A stretch of 6,148 nt of DNA from an uncultured Lachnospiraceae bacterium (lineage in GTDB: Bacteria > Bacillota > Clostridia > Lachnospirales > Lachnospiraceae). Where the stretch lies: the NCBI GenBank assembly GCA_902772565.1, contig CACYBJ010000183.1:1-6148 (forward strand). The letters run 5' to 3'. The notes under the pieces are model-generated. The model had not been told where the DNA came from and did not search any database. It saw only the letters and a program-made list of their open reading frames with translations. The position numbers and the translations under genes were made by a program. Shown here piece after piece: positions 1 through 5,767 of this stretch. How positions within the stretch are numbered: the stretch's first letter is position 1; every line of letters starts with the position of its first letter.

Positions 1-1
1 C

Positions 2-11
2 ACATAGTCTG
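2..11. repeat. 10-bp direct repeat, copy after rfbB
   Basis: ACATAGTCTG on the plus strand, identical to 1162-1171. In gene orientation it reads CAGACTATGT and begins one base after the rfbB stop codon. Together the two copies bracket the rfbB promoter and gene. Only the sequence identity and the positions are observed; the meaning is unknown. Confidence 0.5.
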
Positions 12-12
12 A

Positions 13-1047
13 TTAAATCTCGGAACGGTTTCCGTACATCTTCTCATAGTACTTTGTGTACTCGCCGGAAATGATTTCTTCCCACCACTCCCTGTTGTTG
101 AGATACCAGTCAATGGTCTTCTTGATACCGTCCGCAAACTTGGTTTCCGGAAGCCATCCGAGTTCGTTGTGGATCTTTGTGGGATCGATGGCATATCTTC
201 TGTCATGACCCTTTCTGTCCTCAACATGAACAATAAGGCTTTCGGGTTTTCCCAGCTCCTTACAGATGAGCTTGACAATGTCAATGTTCCTCATTTCATT
301 ATGACCGCCCACATTGTAAACCTCGCCTACTCTTCCCTTATGGATAATAAGGTCGATGGCACGGGCATGGTCCTCAACATAGAGCCAGTCTCTTACATTT
401 ATACCCTCGCCGTAAACAGGAAGGTTCTTGTCATTAAGAGCATTGGCGATCATTAAAGGAATGAGCTTCTCCGGGAAGTGGTACGGACCGTAGTTGTTTG
501 AGCATCTGCTGATGGAAACCGGAAGTCCGTAGGTTCTGTGATATGCAAGAACCAGAAGGTCTGCGCCTGCCTTGGAGCTTGAGTAAGGTGAGCTTGTATG
601 AATAGGAGTTTCCTCGGTGAAGAACAGGTCCGGTCTGTCAAGAGGAAGGTCTCCGTAAACTTCATCGGTAGATACCTGGTGATAACGCTCGATTCCGTAC
701 TTTCTGCAGGCATCCATTAATACAGCTGTTCCGAGGATGTTGGTCTGAAGGAAAATCTCGGGATTCTCAATAGACCTGTCAACATGTGATTCGGCAGCAA
801 AGTTTACAACGATGTCCGGCTTTTCCTCTTCAAAAAGCGCATATACGGCATCTCTGTCGCAGATATCTGCCTTTACGAATCTGAAATTGGGATTATCCAT
901 TACATTCTTAAGTGTCGAAAGATTACCTGCATAGGTAAGCTTATCAAGACAGATTATTCTGTAATCCGGATAGGTATCAAGCATATGGAATACGAAATTG
1001 CTTCCGATGAATCCCGCACCGCCTGTAACTATTACTGTTTTTTTCAT
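13..1047 (-). CDS. rfbB: dTDP-glucose 4,6-dehydratase
   Basis: A complete 344-residue protein of the extended short-chain dehydrogenase family. It converts dTDP-glucose to dTDP-4-keto-6-deoxyglucose in the cytoplasm, the second step of dTDP-L-rhamnose and related sugar synthesis. Visible motifs are the NAD-binding glycine loop TGGAGFIGS (residues 8-16), LDKLTYAGN (34-42), the catalytic STDEVYG segment with Asp128 and Glu129 (126-132), the YxxxK pair Tyr155/Lys159, and the late HDRRYAID segment. These separate RfbB from UDP-glucose 4-epimerases. The length is normal for the family. The ATG at 1045-1047 is preceded by AGAGGA about 4 nt upstream, and the glycine loop begins at the usual distance from this start. 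It has its own promoter in the gap after recN. Its usual partners rfbA, rfbC and rfbD are not in the window but could follow beyond the left edge, only 12 bp after the stop. No truncation or frameshift is seen. Confidence 0.96.
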   Translation of the reverse strand: MKKTVIVTGGAGFIGSNFVFHMLDTYPDYRIICLDKLTYAGNLSTLKNVMDNPNFRFVKADICDRDAVYALFEEEKPDIVVNFAAESHVDRSIENPEIFLQTNILGTAVLMDACRKYGIERYHQVSTDEVYGDLPLDRPDLFFTEETPIHTSSPYSSSKAGADLLVLAYHRTYGLPVSISRCSNNYGPYHFPEKLIPLMIANALNDKNLPVYGEGINVRDWLYVEDHARAIDLIIHKGRVGEVYNVGGHNEMRNIDIVKLICKELGKPESLIVHVEDRKGHDRRYAIDPTKIHNELGWLPETKFADGIKKTIDWYLNNREWWEEIISGEYTKYYEKMYGNRSEI

Positions 1048-1060
1048 GTTTCCTCTTTCC

Positions 1061-1075
1061 GAACAAACTCTGTTC
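1061..1075 (-). repeat. inverted repeat GAACA-N5-TGTTC before the rfbB SD
   Basis: On the minus strand GAACA and TGTTC are perfect complements separated by five bases. The repeat ends 3 bp before the AGAGGA ribosome-binding site of rfbB (1052-1057). As RNA it would be a small hairpin next to the SD; as DNA it could be an operator. The arm spacing (GAAC-N7-GTTC) does not fit the Gram-positive LexA box, which has four bases between GAAC and GTTC. No function is assigned. Confidence 0.4.
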
Positions 1076-1099
1076 TAAAACAATTATTTATTCTTTAGA
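1074..1099 (-). repeat. AT-rich inverted repeat in the rfbB leader
   Basis: TCTAAA (1094-1099) and TTTAGA (1074-1079) on the minus strand are perfect 6-bp complements with a 14-base loop. The repeat lies inside the predicted rfbB leader and shares two bases (1074-1075) with the neighbouring GAACA/TGTTC repeat, so the two hairpins could not both form completely. The stem is AU-rich and weak, and a chance origin is quite possible in such AT-rich DNA. Confidence 0.3.
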
Positions 1100-1124
1100 T
1101 GTGTGCTTAACAACTCAAACATGT

Positions 1125-1133
1125 ATTATACCA
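1125..1133 (-). promoter_or_regulatory. extended -10 promoter for rfbB
   Basis: Reading the minus strand, TGGTATAAT gives a perfect TATAAT hexamer (1125-1130) preceded by the TG of an extended -10 element (1132-1133). At 17-bp spacing the -35 position (1148-1153) reads GTGTAT, a poor match to TTGACA, so recognition would depend on the extended -10. The predicted start of transcription is near 1118, giving a leader of about 70 nt before the rfbB ATG. The promoter lies in the 128-bp gap after recN, the largest non-coding stretch in the window, which supports rfbB being a separate transcription unit. This is sequence-based and no start site has been mapped. Confidence 0.75.
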
Positions 1134-1161
1134 TATCTTGATATAAAATACACGCCTATTT

Positions 1162-1171
1162 ACATAGTCTG
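1162..1171. repeat. 10-bp direct repeat, copy after recN
   Basis: ACATAGTCTG on the plus strand, identical to 2-11. In gene orientation it reads CAGACTATGT and begins four bases after the recN stop codon. No strong hairpin followed by a T-run is present here, so it is not a recognisable intrinsic terminator: the only pairing is a 4-bp CTAT/ATAG stem. Confidence 0.5.
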
Positions 1172-1175
1172 GTTT

Positions 1176-2864
1176 TTAGCCTCTTAATTCCTTTTTGATG
1201 TTCTCTGCCAGTTCTTTCATTTCCGAAGCGTTATTCATTACGCTTTCCGTGATCTCGGCACCCGAAAGCATTCTGGAAAGTTCTTCAGTCATTTCTTCAA
1301 TTCCCAGTTTCACTATTTCGGTTCTGGTCCTTCCGCCTTCCTCATGCTTTTCAATTCGGTAATGACAGTCGGCCATGGCTGCTATCTGCGGCAGATGCGT
1401 AATACAGATAACCTGCCTTTCCGAGGATATAAGAGCCATTTTCTCTGCAGCTTTCTGGGCGGTACGTCCGCTGATTCCCGTATCGATTTCGTCGAATACC
1501 AGGGTCTCGGTACCGAAGCTTGCGGCACTTGCGGATTTAATGGCAAGCATAACTCTGGAAAGTTCGCCTCCGCTGGCGCATTTGCCGAGAGGTTTTACAT
1601 CCTCTCCGAGGTTCGCCGAGAAGTAGAAAACCACATCCTCGTCGCCGTACTCGGAATACTTTCCCGTTTCTTCGAAATGTATTTCAAAAGCCGGATGCTC
1701 GAAGTTGAGTTCCAAAAGCGCATCGTTTATCTTGCCTGTAAGAGCTTCTGCTGCTTTTCGTCTTGCTTTTCGGAGCACATCACAGGCAGCCTTAAGTTCT
1801 GCCTCTTTCTCCGAAAGATCTTTTCTCAGTTTTTCGATATAGCCGTCAAGGTCCGAATTCTTGGCAACGGCTTCTTCGGCAGATTCGGCATAGGCAAGAA
1901 TCTCTTCTATGCTTTTTCCGTATCTGCTTTTGAATTTATTAATAAGATCCAGTCTTTCGCTTACTTCTCCGAATTCTTCTTCGGTGCCGGAGTACTTTTC
2001 GGAAATGCTTCGCAGTTTATAAACCACGTCGGATATTTCCTCCGCAATAAGATCCAGACTGTTTTCACATTCCGCGATTTCTTTATCAAGGGCGGATGCA
2101 CGCCTTAGTTCTCCCGCAGCACGGCTCACCATGTCGGATACGTTTCCCATGCCGCCGGATAATGCGGCAGATGCAGCCTCCGTCTCTTCAAGAATACGGT
2201 CGGAAGACGAAAGCACTCTGTAGCGCTCCTCCAGCGTCTCGTCCTCTCCGGGACGAAGTTCCGCCTTTCTAATCTCATCGGCCTCGTAGGTAAGAAGATC
2301 TATTTCATGATCGCTCCTGCGTCCGGAGTTTTCGGTCTCCGAAAGGATTCCCAAAGCCTTTCTCCACTGTCCGTAGGCGATGCGTACATTTTCAAGAGCC
2401 TTCTCGTTTTCCGCGGAAAAAGCATCGATTATGTTTCTCTGTCCGTCCTTGTAAAGAAGGGACTGATGCTCATGCTGTCCGTGAAGGTCTATCAGTTCCT
2501 GTGCCACTTCCTTTAAAATCTTGGCTGATACGGTCTCACCGTTGATCCTGGAAACGCTTTTTCCGGCAGATGTAACCTTCCTGGAAATAACAATCTCTCC
2601 GTCGTCAAATGACAGATCGTTGGCTTCAAAGATTTCCTTTACCTTATCGCTCTTGGTTTCAAAAGTGATCTCAGCCAAAGCAAAATCTCCATATGAACCT
2701 GCCATTTCTTTGGTAAACTTACCGCCGAGGGCGGCATTTACGGAACCTATGAGAAGGGATTTTCCTGCGCCGGTTTCACCGGTAAGAACATTGAATCCCC
2801 CGTCAAAGGAAATGTCCGCCTCATCAATAATGGCAAAATTTTTCACATGAAGATTTGTAAGCAT
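1176..2864 (-). CDS. recN: DNA repair protein RecN
   Basis: A complete 562-residue SMC-like ATPase acting early in repair of DNA double-strand breaks by homologous recombination, where it is thought to bind and tether broken ends on the nucleoid. It has split ATPase halves around a coiled-coil middle. The N-terminal half carries Walker A GETGAGKS (29-36) and the RecN hallmark DLHGQHEHQ (125-133). A Glu/Lys/Ala-rich coiled-coil region spans roughly 150-380. The C-terminal half holds the ABC signature SGGELSR (431-437), Walker B LVFDEID (455-461) followed by TGISG, and the switch histidine in ITHLPQ (His490). All catalytic motifs are intact and the length is typical. The ATG at 2862-2864 has GGAG 5 nt upstream (2870-2873), and LTNLHVKNFAII is the standard RecN N-terminus. 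It starts 12 bp after yebC, so it is probably the last gene of the dxs operon. I see no LexA box immediately upstream. Confidence 0.97.
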   Translation of the reverse strand: MLTNLHVKNFAIIDEADISFDGGFNVLTGETGAGKSLLIGSVNAALGGKFTKEMAGSYGDFALAEITFETKSDKVKEIFEANDLSFDDGEIVISRKVTSAGKSVSRINGETVSAKILKEVAQELIDLHGQHEHQSLLYKDGQRNIIDAFSAENEKALENVRIAYGQWRKALGILSETENSGRRSDHEIDLLTYEADEIRKAELRPGEDETLEERYRVLSSSDRILEETEAASAALSGGMGNVSDMVSRAAGELRRASALDKEIAECENSLDLIAEEISDVVYKLRSISEKYSGTEEEFGEVSERLDLINKFKSRYGKSIEEILAYAESAEEAVAKNSDLDGYIEKLRKDLSEKEAELKAACDVLRKARRKAAEALTGKINDALLELNFEHPAFEIHFEETGKYSEYGDEDVVFYFSANLGEDVKPLGKCASGGELSRVMLAIKSASAASFGTETLVFDEIDTGISGRTAQKAAEKMALISSERQVICITHLPQIAAMADCHYRIEKHEEGGRTRTEIVKLGIEEMTEELSRMLSGAEITESVMNNASEMKELAENIKKELRG

Positions 2865-2876
2865 TATTTCTCCGGA

Positions 2877-3617
2877 TTATAATTCGTCTGCGTTTTCTAC
2901 GTTGTGATATACGTTCTGTACATCATCGTCGCTGTCAAGAAGGTCCATGATTCTCTGGAAGTTCTTGATATCTGTTTCGTCTGTAAGAGTCACGTAGGTC
3001 TGAGGAATCATTGAAACCTCGGCACTCGCCATGGCAATGCCTTCTTTTTCAAGGTTTTCTCTTACTGCCGAAAAGTCATCCGGAGCGGTATAGATTTCAT
3101 AGCAGTCTTCCTCTTCGGACATGTCTTCCGCACCTGCATCAAGAGCGATCATCATAAGGTCGTCTGCATCCATGGAGCATTCTTCCTTGTCGATAATGAT
3201 TTCACCCTTCCGGTCAAACATGTATGATACGCAGCCCTGTGTACCGATGGATCCCTGTCCCTTTGTGAAACAGTTACGTACATTGGAAGCTGTTCTGTTC
3301 TTGTTGTCTGTAAGGCCTTCTACGATAATAGCCGAACCCTTGGGGCCGTATCCTTCGTAGGTTACGAATTCGTAGTCTACGGCATTGCCGTCGCCTGCTG
3401 CCTTTTTGATACTTCTTTCGATGGTATCGTTAGGCATGTTGTTGGACTTGGCCTTGGCAATAATATCTCTGAGTCTTGAGTTATTGTCCGGATCTGCGCC
3501 GCCTTCTTTAACGGCTACAGCTATTTCACGGCCGATCTGGGTAAAGATTCTTCCCTTGGCGGCATCGTTCTTCTCTTTCTTGTGTTTGATGTTGGCAAAT
3601 TTCGAATGTCCTGACAT
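2877..3617 (-). CDS. yebC: YebC/PmpR/TACO1 family protein
   Basis: A complete 246-residue cytoplasmic protein of the YebC family. The diagnostic N-terminus SGHSKFANIKHKKEKNDAAKG (after Met1) is followed by a basic helical region, KAKSNNMPNDTIERSIKKA, and the segment EGYGPKGSAIIVE. The C-terminal half is acidic. The family has been annotated as DNA-binding regulators (for example PmpR); more recent work on bacterial YebC and mitochondrial TACO1 supports a role in translation, relieving ribosome stalling at proline-rich motifs. The sequence alone does not decide between them. Position 7 is Phe where many family members have Trp (HSKWANIKH); I recall this as common in clostridial versions. The ATG at 3615-3617 has a strong AAGGAG (3626-3631) 8 nt upstream. 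The gene lies between argR and recN, which are usually adjacent in this cluster. Confidence 0.95.
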   Translation of the reverse strand: MSGHSKFANIKHKKEKNDAAKGRIFTQIGREIAVAVKEGGADPDNNSRLRDIIAKAKSNNMPNDTIERSIKKAAGDGNAVDYEFVTYEGYGPKGSAIIVEGLTDNKNRTASNVRNCFTKGQGSIGTQGCVSYMFDRKGEIIIDKEECSMDADDLMMIALDAGAEDMSEEEDCYEIYTAPDDFSAVRENLEKEGIAMASAEVSMIPQTYVTLTDETDIKNFQRIMDLLDSDDDVQNVYHNVENADEL

Positions 3618-3653
3618 CTTTTTTACTCCTTTTTGATTTTTATATACCGAATT

Positions 3654-3677
3654 CAGAGCCCTATTTTATCAGCTCTG
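3654..3677 (-). repeat. inverted repeat spanning the argR stop codon
   Basis: CAGAGC (3672-3677, minus strand) and GCTCTG (3654-3659) are perfect 6-bp complements with a 12-base loop containing the argR TAG stop. It sits at the start of the 43-bp argR-yebC gap, the longest gap within the operon. It is not followed by a T-run, so it does not look like an intrinsic terminator. It could be an RNA-processing or mRNA-stabilising hairpin, or chance. Confidence 0.3.
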
Positions 3678-4116
3678 TCAGTTTCGTACTTACTGCTATG
3701 GCATCCTTTTCGGAGCGCATAACGCACATTACGGTATCATCTCCCGCAATGCTTCCCACCATTTCGGGTTCCTTCATGGCATCTATGGCAGATCCCACCG
3801 CCGGAGCCATGCCCGAATTACATTTTATAACGATTATGTTAACCGCATAATCAACTTTTCTTACGGCTTCCTTAAGGATGGTATTGTGCCTTCTGTGCTC
3901 GTCCGTAAAGTCCCTGCTTTCGTTAAGGCGCACATAGTGCTGCCTGCCGCCGGCACCTACCATTTTAGAGAGTTTTAATTCTCTTATGTCTCTTGAAACC
4001 GTAGCCTGAGTCACATCAAATCCCATGGCCTTAAGGCTTTCGCAAAGTTCCTCCTGGGTTTCGATGTACCTTTCGTCGATCAGGTTTAAGATTGCATTCT
4101 GACGCAGTTTTTTCAT
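3661..4116 (-). CDS. argR: arginine repressor ArgR/AhrC
   Basis: A complete 151-residue arginine-responsive regulator. In this family a hexamer with bound L-arginine represses arginine biosynthesis genes and may activate catabolic ones. The N-terminal winged helix-turn-helix (about 1-65) carries the recognition segment QATVSRDIREL (37-47). The C-terminal oligomerisation and arginine-binding domain (about 80-151) has GMAPAVGSAID (102-112) and GSIAGDDT (121-128), with the paired aspartates Asp126/Asp127 that contact arginine in the family. The length is standard. The ATG at 4114-4116 has GAGG (4124-4127) 7 nt upstream, directly after the nadK stop; the gap is 13 bp, so no private promoter fits there. 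No convincing ARG box is seen around the gene, so autoregulation is not evident. Its place before recN, with dxs and tlyA upstream, matches ahrC of Bacillus-type clusters. Confidence 0.96.
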   Translation of the reverse strand: MKKLRQNAILNLIDERYIETQEELCESLKAMGFDVTQATVSRDIRELKLSKMVGAGGRQHYVRLNESRDFTDEHRRHNTILKEAVRKVDYAVNIIVIKCNSGMAPAVGSAIDAMKEPEMVGSIAGDDTVMCVMRSEKDAIAVSTKLTELIK

Positions 4117-4129
4117 GTTCCGTCCTCTA

Positions 4130-4933
4130 TTATCTGCCTGTCATTTTGGTGTTAAGTGTTTCGATAAATGACATTCCCGGCAGCATACACATTTTACATG
4201 AATAACGGGACTTTTCAATAACCACTTCGTCATCCGGTTTCATGGTGGTGTAATCTTCGCCGTCTACGGTAACGTAGGCTGTTTCATTCATTCTGTGTTT
4301 GGTTCCGAAGGTTCTGATCTTAACTCTGTCATCTCCGGATATGATAATACTTCTGGCATTGAAGGAATGAGGGCAGATAGGCGTAATTATCATGGCATTG
4401 ACCATAGGTGTCACTATAGGGCCTGCGGCGCTTAAGTTGTAACCTGTGGATCCCGTAGGAGTTGAAATGATGATTCCGTCTGCCTCATAGGTTCCGAAAT
4501 GCTGATCGTTAACATAGACCTCAAGTCCGATAAGGTGGGAGAAACCTCCCTGGGTAATGGCAATATCGTTTAAGGCTGTGGAAATCTCATGACCTTCCTT
4601 AACGCAGATGAGCTGCATTCTGTGCTCCAGCTTGTAATTGTCGGCCATAAGGTCGTCAATTGCGGCAAATGCCGCAGGAATCTCGGTCATGGTAAGAAAG
4701 CCCAGGCTTCCCATGTTTATTCCGAGGAAAGGCTTGTCAAGCTTTCCGTAATCCTTAACGGATCTGAGGAAAGTACCGTCGCCTCCCAGAACAATAATGC
4801 AGTCGGTGTCTTCCGGCACCTCACCGCTGATGGTTGCCTTGCCGCCCTTTGATCTGATATAGGCCGATAACTCTTCTGCCTTGTCCATGGTATTGGGTTT
4901 TGTCTTGTTAAGATCAAAATAGAAGTTTTTCAT
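4130..4933 (-). CDS. nadK: NAD kinase (ATP- or polyphosphate-dependent)
   Basis: A complete 267-residue cytoplasmic enzyme that phosphorylates NAD to NADP, setting the cell's NADPH pool. Diagnostic motifs are GGDGT (50-54) with the catalytic aspartate Asp52, NMGSLGFLT (73-81), the LND triplet (121-123), and ADGIIISTPTGSTGYNLSA (151-169) in the NAD-binding C-terminal domain, then TPICPHSFNARSIII. The length fits the short bacterial form. Where most relatives read SAGGP, this one reads SAAGP (168-172), a conservative change. The ATG at 4931-4933 overlaps the tlyA TGA as ATGA, and AAGGAG (4939-4944) lies 5 nt upstream inside the tlyA end, so translation is probably coupled to tlyA. A nadK between tlyA and argR is characteristic of clostridial rather than Bacillus gene order. 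Confidence 0.96.
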   Translation of the reverse strand: MKNFYFDLNKTKPNTMDKAEELSAYIRSKGGKATISGEVPEDTDCIIVLGGDGTFLRSVKDYGKLDKPFLGINMGSLGFLTMTEIPAAFAAIDDLMADNYKLEHRMQLICVKEGHEISTALNDIAITQGGFSHLIGLEVYVNDQHFGTYEADGIIISTPTGSTGYNLSAAGPIVTPMVNAMIITPICPHSFNARSIIISGDDRVKIRTFGTKHRMNETAYVTVDGEDYTTMKPDDEVVIEKSRYSCKMCMLPGMSFIETLNTKMTGR

Positions 4934-5742
4934 TCGAGCTCCTTATGGGCATCTTCAACTATTGCCATAGCGCTGTCAAAGAATGCAGAGTTGTCATTTC
5001 CGACTGCTTCCTCGTTCTTCTTCATGTAAAGCAGATATTCTATGTTGCCTTCCGGTCCTTTGACCGGTGAATATGTAAGGGAAAGGATTTCAAATCCCAT
5101 GGCTTGTGAAAAGGAAAGTATCTCTTTTATTACTTCAATATGGGTATCTTTGTCTCTTACTACACCCTTCTTTCCTACCTTTTCTCTTCCGGCTTCAAAC
5201 TGGGGCTTTATGAGGCAGACTATTTCCGCCCCTTCTTTCATCAGTTCCTTTACCGGTCCCAGAACCTTGGTAAGGGAAATAAAAGCCACATCTATTGACA
5301 CAAAGTCCACAGGTTCGCCGATGTCTTCCGGAGTCACATAACGGATGTTGGTTTTTTCCATGCTTACAACTCTGGGGTCCTGTCTTAACTTCCAGGCCAG
5401 CTGGTTGGTGCCCACATCTACGGCATATACCTTAACGGCGCCGTTTTGAAGCATGCAGTCCGTGAATCCGCCGGTGGAGGAACCTACGTCCATACAGGTG
5501 AGTCCCGTAAGGTCAAGGGAATTAAACTCCACTGCTTTTTCAAGCTTAAGTCCTCCTCGGCTTACATACTTTAATTTCTTGCCGCGAACTTCGATTTTTA
5601 CATCTTCGGGAAACATGGAACCTGCTTTGTCTTCACGGGAATCGCCGACGAAAACATCACCGGCCATGATCATGACCTTGGCTTTTTCCCTGGACTCTGC
5701 CAGCCCCTGTTCCACCAAAAGAACATCAAGTCTTTTTTTCAT
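4930..5742 (-). CDS. tlyA: TlyA family rRNA (cytidine-2'-O)-methyltransferase
   Basis: A complete 270-residue protein with an N-terminal S4 RNA-binding domain (about 1-60, RLDVLLVEQGLAESREKAK) joined to a SAM-dependent RrmJ/FtsJ-like methyltransferase. Motifs are YVSRGGLKLEKA (59-70), the SAM-binding DVGSSTGGFTD (85-95), SIDVAFISL (149-157), LIKPQFEAGRE (177-187) and GPEGNIEYL (229-237). These supply the catalytic Lys66-Asp151-Lys179-Glu235 tetrad expected for 2'-O-methyltransferases. Mycobacterial TlyA methylates 16S C1409 and 23S C1920 and affects capreomycin sensitivity; the site used here is unproven. The family is often mislabelled hemolysin A. The ATG at 5740-5742 gives the standard N-terminus but has no normally spaced SD. 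It begins 17 bp after dxs and overlaps nadK by 4 bp, so it belongs to the same operon. Confidence 0.95.
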   Translation of the reverse strand: MKKRLDVLLVEQGLAESREKAKVMIMAGDVFVGDSREDKAGSMFPEDVKIEVRGKKLKYVSRGGLKLEKAVEFNSLDLTGLTCMDVGSSTGGFTDCMLQNGAVKVYAVDVGTNQLAWKLRQDPRVVSMEKTNIRYVTPEDIGEPVDFVSIDVAFISLTKVLGPVKELMKEGAEIVCLIKPQFEAGREKVGKKGVVRDKDTHIEVIKEILSFSQAMGFEILSLTYSPVKGPEGNIEYLLYMKKNEEAVGNDNSAFFDSAMAIVEDAHKELE

Positions 5743-5767
5743 TTAACGTACCGTTCGTATTATCCTT
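5743..5767 (-). promoter_or_regulatory. atypical ribosome-binding region of tlyA
   Basis: The 17 bp between the dxs stop and the tlyA ATG hold no SD core. The nearest SD-like run, AAGGA (5763-5767), lies inside the last dxs codons, 20 nt from the ATG, which is too far for ordinary initiation. Between them, AACG (5752-5755) and CGTT (5745-5748) can pair around a 3-base loop, which would shorten the effective spacing to about 9 nt. The stem is only 4 bp. Reinitiation by ribosomes finishing dxs is an equally simple explanation. Confidence 0.4.

Noticed and set aside
169..456. A 95-codon plus-strand open frame opposite rfbB.
   Set aside because: It is fully contained in a well-supported gene, has no SD, and its translation resembles no family I recognise.
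453..713. An 86-codon minus-strand frame inside rfbB.
   Set aside because: It is an out-of-frame reading of rfbB; the rfbB frame carries the catalytic motifs across this stretch.
1061..1075. GAACA-N5-TGTTC considered as a LexA (SOS) box.
   Set aside because: The GAAC and GTTC halves are seven bases apart instead of four, and the gene downstream is not an SOS gene.
1119..1130. Half of an ARG-box-like sequence (ATGTATTATA) overlapping the rfbB promoter.
   Set aside because: Only one half resembles the operator; the second half does not match, and rfbB is not an expected ArgR target.
1344..2108. A 254-codon open frame on the plus strand, opposite recN.
   Set aside because: It lies wholly inside recN, which has all its family motifs intact. 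The frame has no SD, its translation is rich in Phe, Ser and Cys with no recognisable domain, and long antisense frames are common opposite Glu/Lys/Ala-rich coiled-coil genes.
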